This document shows positions 60,493-64,000 of a stretch of DNA of 64,000 nucleotides, piece by piece. The stretch is from Solimonas sp041659605. GTDB taxonomy: Bacteria; Pseudomonadota; Gammaproteobacteria; Nevskiales; Nevskiaceae. Every line of letters begins with the position of its first letter. Position 1 is the first letter of the stretch. The translations under genes were made by a program, and so were the position numbers. The notes under the pieces are model-generated. The model worked only from the letters and a program-made list of their open reading frames with translations. It searched no databases and was not told the DNA's origin. The stretch is taken from assembly GCA_041659605.1 (NCBI GenBank), contig JBAZXW010000003.1:196217-260216 (forward strand), given 5' to 3'.

Positions 60493-62391
60493 TCAGCCGG
60501 GTGCTTTCAGCGCATTTTCCACGGCGTCGCGGGCGATCGGGTGATAGCCGGCGCGCGCGTCGCGATAGATCCGCTGCGCGCGCGCCAGGCCGGCGGGGGT
60601 CTTCGCCAGCTCGCGGTAGATCGGCGTGATCAGCGACATGCGGCCGACCGACTTGAGGTGCCGCGCCATCGCCGGATAGGCGGGCGCATAGGCGTTCTGT
60701 GCGGCCAGCCGGAACCAGCGCGACGCCAGCACGGCATTGCGGCTGGGCGAGAGTTCGAACGTCGTATCGAGTTCCTTCATCTGCCGCGCCGTCAGCGTGG
60801 CCGGCAGATTGTCGAGGAAGTACTGCCATTGGCGCAGGCTCCAGTTCTGCGTCTCCAGCTGCCGCGCCGGCGTCCCTGCCAGCCACGCCGCGCGCGCCGT
60901 ATCCACCGCGGCAAAAGCCGTGGACAGCGGCCAGACGGTATCGGCAGGCATTTCCGGCGCGCGCAGCCAGGCGTCAACCTGGGCGCGGCTGACGAGGCCG
61001 TGCGACTTGCGCAGCAGCTGGCGGTCAAGCTCGTCGACGAACTGCGGCGTGGTCACACTCTGGAACGCGTGACGGTCGAACCAGCCGCGCAGGAAGGCAT
61101 CGAAGCGCGCGCGGCCGTAGCGGTTCTCCAGGTAGGCCAGGAACAGCGCGCCGCGCTCGTAAGGCACGTCGGTGACGCCGTCTTCCGGATCGCGGCCGCT
61201 CAGGTCCGGCATCAGCGTCTTGTCGTCGTCGCGATCCAGGCGCGCCAGCGTCTCGCGCAGATCGTTCGCGCCCAGTGCGCGTTCCTGCGCGCCGCGGTCG
61301 CCGCCGTAGACCTCCTCCATGATCCGGTAGGTCAGGTGATTGGTGAAGCCTTCGTTGAGCCAGAAATCGTTCCAGGTCGCGTTGGTGACCAGATTGCCTG
61401 ACCAGGAATGCGCCAGCTCGTGCGCGATCAGCGACACCAGCGCCTTGTCGCCGGTGATCACGGTCGGTGTCGCGAAGGTCAGGCGCGGATTCTCCATGCC
61501 GCCGTAGGGAAAGCTCGACGGCAGCACCAGCAGATCGTAACGGCCCCAGCGGTACGGCCCGAAGATCGCCTCGCAGCGCTGGATCATCGCCTCGGTGTCC
61601 TCGAACTCGCGCGCGGCGCGCTCGACCATCGAAGGCTCGGCGAAGATGCCGGTGCGCGGTCCCGTCGCGCGGAAGCGCAGGTCGCCGACCGCGAGTGCGA
61701 TCAGGTAGGACGGGATCGGTTGCGGCATGCGGAAGCGGTAGTCGCCGCTGCGCGGCGACTCCAGATCGAACTCGGCGCTCATCACCGCGACCAGCGGGTC
61801 CGGCGTGCGGATGCGCGCCTCGTAGCTCGCGCGGATCTGCGGCGTGTCCTGCAGCGGAATCCAGCTGCGCGCGTGAATCGCCTGCGACTGCGTGAACAGG
61901 AACGGCTGCTGTTTGTCGGTGGTTTGTGCCGGGCTCAGCCACTGCAGGCCGGAAGCGTCCGGCCGCGTCGCGTACTCGATGCGCACGCGGTCCGCGCCTT
62001 GCGGCATCGCGATGCGCAGCGCCGAGCCGAGCACCGGGTCGCGCGCGTCGAGCGTGAAGCGCGTCGGTGCGAAGACGGCGTCGGCGCCGCCCGCCTGCAC
62101 CGCGCGGATGTCGAGGTCGCGGGTGTCGAGCACCAGCGTCGTCGCGTTCGCCGCGGCGCGCAGCAGCTGCAACTCGGCGGTGCCGGAGAGTGTGCGCGAG
62201 GCGAAGTCGACGTTCAGATCCAGCGCGAGGTGACGCGTCTGGAAGTCGCGGGTGTTGGCGTAGGAATGCGGGTCCGCCGACAGCGGCGCATGGACCGAGA
62301 CGTCGGCCGGCCCAGGGCGGCGTGCCGGATCGACCGGGGCACAAGCCGCGGTGGCGGACACGAGCAGAGCCACCAGCAGGAATCGGATCAT
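60493..62391 (-). CDS. M1 family aminopeptidase (lipoprotein)
   Basis: 632 residues from ATG 62391. A lipoprotein signal peptide (MIRFLLVALLVSATAAC, lipobox TAAC) precedes an M1 peptidase. The zinc site is complete: HELAHSWSGN with the second Glu in NEGFTNHL 18 residues on, and the exopeptidase GGMEN motif is present as YGGMENP. The C-terminal helical domain resembles leukotriene A4 hydrolase-type enzymes. It should cleave N-terminal residues from peptides at the outer membrane or in the periplasm. The upstream frame into 62574 is a shadow. Confidence 0.93.
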   Translation of the reverse strand: MIRFLLVALLVSATAACAPVDPARRPGPADVSVHAPLSADPHSYANTRDFQTRHLALDLNVDFASRTLSGTAELQLLRAAANATTLVLDTRDLDIRAVQAGGADAVFAPTRFTLDARDPVLGSALRIAMPQGADRVRIEYATRPDASGLQWLSPAQTTDKQQPFLFTQSQAIHARSWIPLQDTPQIRASYEARIRTPDPLVAVMSAEFDLESPRSGDYRFRMPQPIPSYLIALAVGDLRFRATGPRTGIFAEPSMVERAAREFEDTEAMIQRCEAIFGPYRWGRYDLLVLPSSFPYGGMENPRLTFATPTVITGDKALVSLIAHELAHSWSGNLVTNATWNDFWLNEGFTNHLTYRIMEEVYGGDRGAQERALGANDLRETLARLDRDDDKTLMPDLSGRDPEDGVTDVPYERGALFLAYLENRYGRARFDAFLRGWFDRHAFQSVTTPQFVDELDRQLLRKSHGLVSRAQVDAWLRAPEMPADTVWPLSTAFAAVDTARAAWLAGTPARQLETQNWSLRQWQYFLDNLPATLTARQMKELDTTFELSPSRNAVLASRWFRLAAQNAYAPAYPAMARHLKSVGRMSLITPIYRELAKTPAGLARAQRIYRDARAGYHPIARDAVENALKAPG

Positions 62392-62490
62392 GTTCGTGAG
62401 CACCAGGACAAAGTTCGGGAAAAAGACCGGCAATGTTAACCCTTCGCCCAAAGGCCGCGATAAGCTGCGTCCCAGCTTCCGGAGAATCCG

Positions 62491-62808
62491 ATGCCCCTTC
62501 GTCATCGCCGTGTCGGCCTTGCCCTGTTCTTCGCGCTCGTGCTGTCCGCCTGCAATGGAGCCGTCCCCGTGCAAGCCCAGACCCCCCAGACTGTGCAGGC
62601 CCCGGTCCCCGGATTCGTCACCGATCAGCCGCGTTTCGACGCCTACATCGCGACGCAGCCGAACGCGGAGGATTTCCGTCGGGTCTATCCGGACGTGCAG
62701 CTGGTGCTGCCCGGGCAGATGGCGACCAAGGAGCTGCGCTTCAACAACAGCCGCTATTTCGCCGATCTCGACGCGCAGGGTCGCATCGTCGGCGGCAAGT
62801 TCCGGTAG
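62491..62808 (+). CDS. Small putative lipoprotein
   Basis: 105 residues. A signal peptide with lipobox LSAC is followed by an Ala/Gln/Pro stretch and a short mature domain with DFRRVYPDVQLVLPGQMATKEL. Function unknown. It is divergent from the M1 aminopeptidase with a 99-bp gap. The stop TAG (62806-62808) is the left edge of a REP-like repeat (62805-62839). Confidence 0.7.
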   Translation: MPLRHRRVGLALFFALVLSACNGAVPVQAQTPQTVQAPVPGFVTDQPRFDAYIATQPNAEDFRRVYPDVQLVLPGQMATKELRFNNSRYFADLDAQGRIVGGKFR

Positions 62809-62839
62809 CTTGGGCTTCGCTGCGCTCAGCCCACCCTAC
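62805..62839. repeat. REP-like repeat between two convergent genes
   Basis: GTAG-CTTGGGCTTCGCTGCGC followed by TCAGCCCACCC-TAC. It is an inverted repeat with GTAG and CTAC ends. The left end gives the TAG stop of the small lipoprotein and the right end (complement) gives the TAG stop of YceI. Confidence 0.8.
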
Positions 62840-63399
62840 TGCTTGGTCGCTTCAACCTGGATTTTCAGCGTGACTTCCTCGCCGATCATCGGCGTATAGG
62901 TGGTGATGCCCCAGTCGCTGCGCTTGAGGGTCGCGACCGCATCGGCGCCGCAATGCGGCACTTTCTTCATCGGATGCTCGCCGCAGCGGAAGTGGGTCAC
63001 GTCCAGCGTCACCGGCCGGCTCACGCCGTGCATGTCGAGATCGCCGGTGACGGCGACGAGTGTGTCGCCGTCGAACTTGAGCCGGTTCGACTTGAACGTG
63101 ATCGTCGGAAACATCTCGACGTCGAAGAAGTCGCCCTTCTTCAAATGCTCGTCCAGCTTGGGCACCGCGGTCTGCAGCGAGTTGACGTCGATCATGATGT
63201 CAACTGAGCCGGTCTTCTGCGCCCGATCGAGCACCACCGTGCCCTTCGTGCCGGTGAAGCCGCCGCGCGTCGTCGAGAAGCCGAAGTGGCTGATCTCGAA
63301 CATCGGCAGCGTGTGATTGGGGTCGATCACATAGGTGTCGGCGGCGCCGGCCAGCGAACTGGCGCAGGCCAAGGTCAGGACGGCAAGGAAACGCTTCAT
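62836..63399 (-). CDS. YceI family periplasmic protein
   Basis: 187 residues with a signal peptide (MKRFLAVLTLACASSLAGA). The YceI lipocalin-like barrel shows DTYVIDPNHTLPMFEISHFGFSTTRGGFTG at the start and GDLDMHGVSRPVTLDV and SDWGITTY later, quoted as landmarks. YceI proteins bind isoprenoid or other lipids and are often co-encoded with cytochrome b561. It is the downstream member of a tandem pair. Its stop codon lies in a repeat. Confidence 0.93.
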   Translation of the reverse strand: MKRFLAVLTLACASSLAGAADTYVIDPNHTLPMFEISHFGFSTTRGGFTGTKGTVVLDRAQKTGSVDIMIDVNSLQTAVPKLDEHLKKGDFFDVEMFPTITFKSNRLKFDGDTLVAVTGDLDMHGVSRPVTLDVTHFRCGEHPMKKVPHCGADAVATLKRSDWGITTYTPMIGEEVTLKIQVEATKQ

Positions 63400-63438
63400 G
63401 TCATGAACTCTCTGGATGGTTGTGCGGTAAGTACAGGA

Positions 63439-63996
63439 TCACGGGGCGGCCAGCCGCAGCCGGAAGCGCACGGGCACTTCGTCGGCAACGAGTTCGCCCT
63501 CGTTCCATTCGCCGCCGCCGACGCCAAAGTCGGTCCGTCGAATCGACAACTCGCCTTCGACGAGAAGGGTGCCGTCGGCCTGCGGCGTCAGCTTGAACGG
63601 AACATGGGCCTGGCGTGAACGCCCGCGAATCGTCAGCGAGCCGTCGGCGAGGTAATCGCCGCGGCTGCGGCGAATCGCGGTGCTGGTGAACTTCGCCTGC
63701 GGAAACGCCGACTGGTTCAGCCACGGCTTGTCGAGTGCGATCGCATCGGCGTCCGCGTCGCCGGTGGTCAGGCTGCCGATATCGACGCTGACTTCAGCCG
63801 ACGATTTCGCCGGGTCGTCGGCGACCCAGTCGATACGCGCATCGAAACGCGCGAAGCGGCCGCTGACCGCGACGCCCATCTGCGTCACCTGGAAACCAAT
63901 CTCACTGCCCGCACGCAGCACACTGCGCGGCGCCGCGTGTACGGCCACAGGCAGAACCAGCAGCAGGCTCAGGCAGGTCGCGAAAACAGGTCTCAT
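63439..63996 (-). CDS. YceI family protein (divergent paralogue)
   Basis: 185 residues with a signal peptide ending VHA. The fold is YceI-like: SEIGFQVTQMGVAVSGRFARFDARIDW, SVDIGSLTTGDADADAI, SAFPQAKFTSTAI and SIRRTDFGVGGGEW. It differs from the neighbour in length between strands and lacks the cysteine pair seen there. It begins 4 bp from the window end, so the promoter and any cytochrome b561 partner lie outside. Confidence 0.88.
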   Translation of the reverse strand: MRPVFATCLSLLLVLPVAVHAAPRSVLRAGSEIGFQVTQMGVAVSGRFARFDARIDWVADDPAKSSAEVSVDIGSLTTGDADADAIALDKPWLNQSAFPQAKFTSTAIRRSRGDYLADGSLTIRGRSRQAHVPFKLTPQADGTLLVEGELSIRRTDFGVGGGEWNEGELVADEVPVRFRLRLAAP

Positions 63997-64000
63997 CGGA

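Overview
The window reads as part of a GC-rich (roughly two-thirds G+C by eye) gammaproteobacterial chromosome that spans the replication-origin region. The evidence is the order gyrB-recF-dnaN-dnaA on the minus strand next to rpmH-rnpA-yidD-yidC-mnmE on the plus strand, DnaA boxes around dnaA, and two parS-like 16-mers inside recF. The gene set (HemB without Zn-type cysteines, monofunctional HisB, tatABC after the his genes, homodimeric-type AceE) and the GC-rich REP-like repeats suggest a relative of Nevskiales/Solimonadaceae, Xanthomonadales or Pseudomonas. No rRNA is present, so the placement is an inference. I saw no tRNA, rRNA, CRISPR array, prophage or insertion sequence.

Layout. 1-4.7 kb: an ECF sigma factor with the start of its anti-sigma factor, divergent from hemB, a GST-like protein, aroE and a membrane diguanylate cyclase. 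4.7-16.9 kb: a long minus-strand run read leftward from dtd: hisB, hisH, hisA, hisF, hisE, tatA, tatB, tatC, a two-component system, a lipoprotein, an SDR, an M20 peptidase and another lipoprotein. 16.9-22.9 kb: a structured, terminator-ended non-coding stretch, then an lpxL-type acyltransferase, a four-gene GldA/GldG/DUF4340 ABC system and mutM with a TTG start. 23-33.7 kb: a lipoprotein divergent from a LuxR-type regulator over a perfect 18-bp palindrome, a TonB receptor, apaG and sufT, and an RND pump with adaptor and SIMPL protein. 33.9-38.1 kb: purE-purK, an orphan ParA-like ATPase, a DegV protein and an SDR. 38.2-48.5 kb: the origin core. 48.5-57.4 kb: a thioesterase-like protein, a NUDIX hydrolase, a large CoA-transferase/hydrolase, a LysR regulator divergent from aceE-aceF, and a tiny Lys-rich protein. 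57.5-64 kb: an unknown protein, an SH3 envelope protein, a metallo-beta-lactamase-fold protein, an M1 aminopeptidase, small lipoproteins and two YceI proteins.

Most of the window is core metabolism and information processing. The less ordinary signals are the possible sRNA or attenuator before lpxL, GC-rich inverted repeats that form gene 3' ends and supply TAG stop codons, a nested hairpin inside the aceF linker, near-identical duplicated lipoyl-domain DNA, the palindromes at luxR and aceE, and the parS-like pair in recF. I found no convincing new defence, secondary-metabolite or mobile system.

No gene-free stretch exceeds about 240 bp. The longest are 42910-43146 (probable oriC), 14832-15047 (repeat hairpins) and 16852-17060 (structured RNA candidate).
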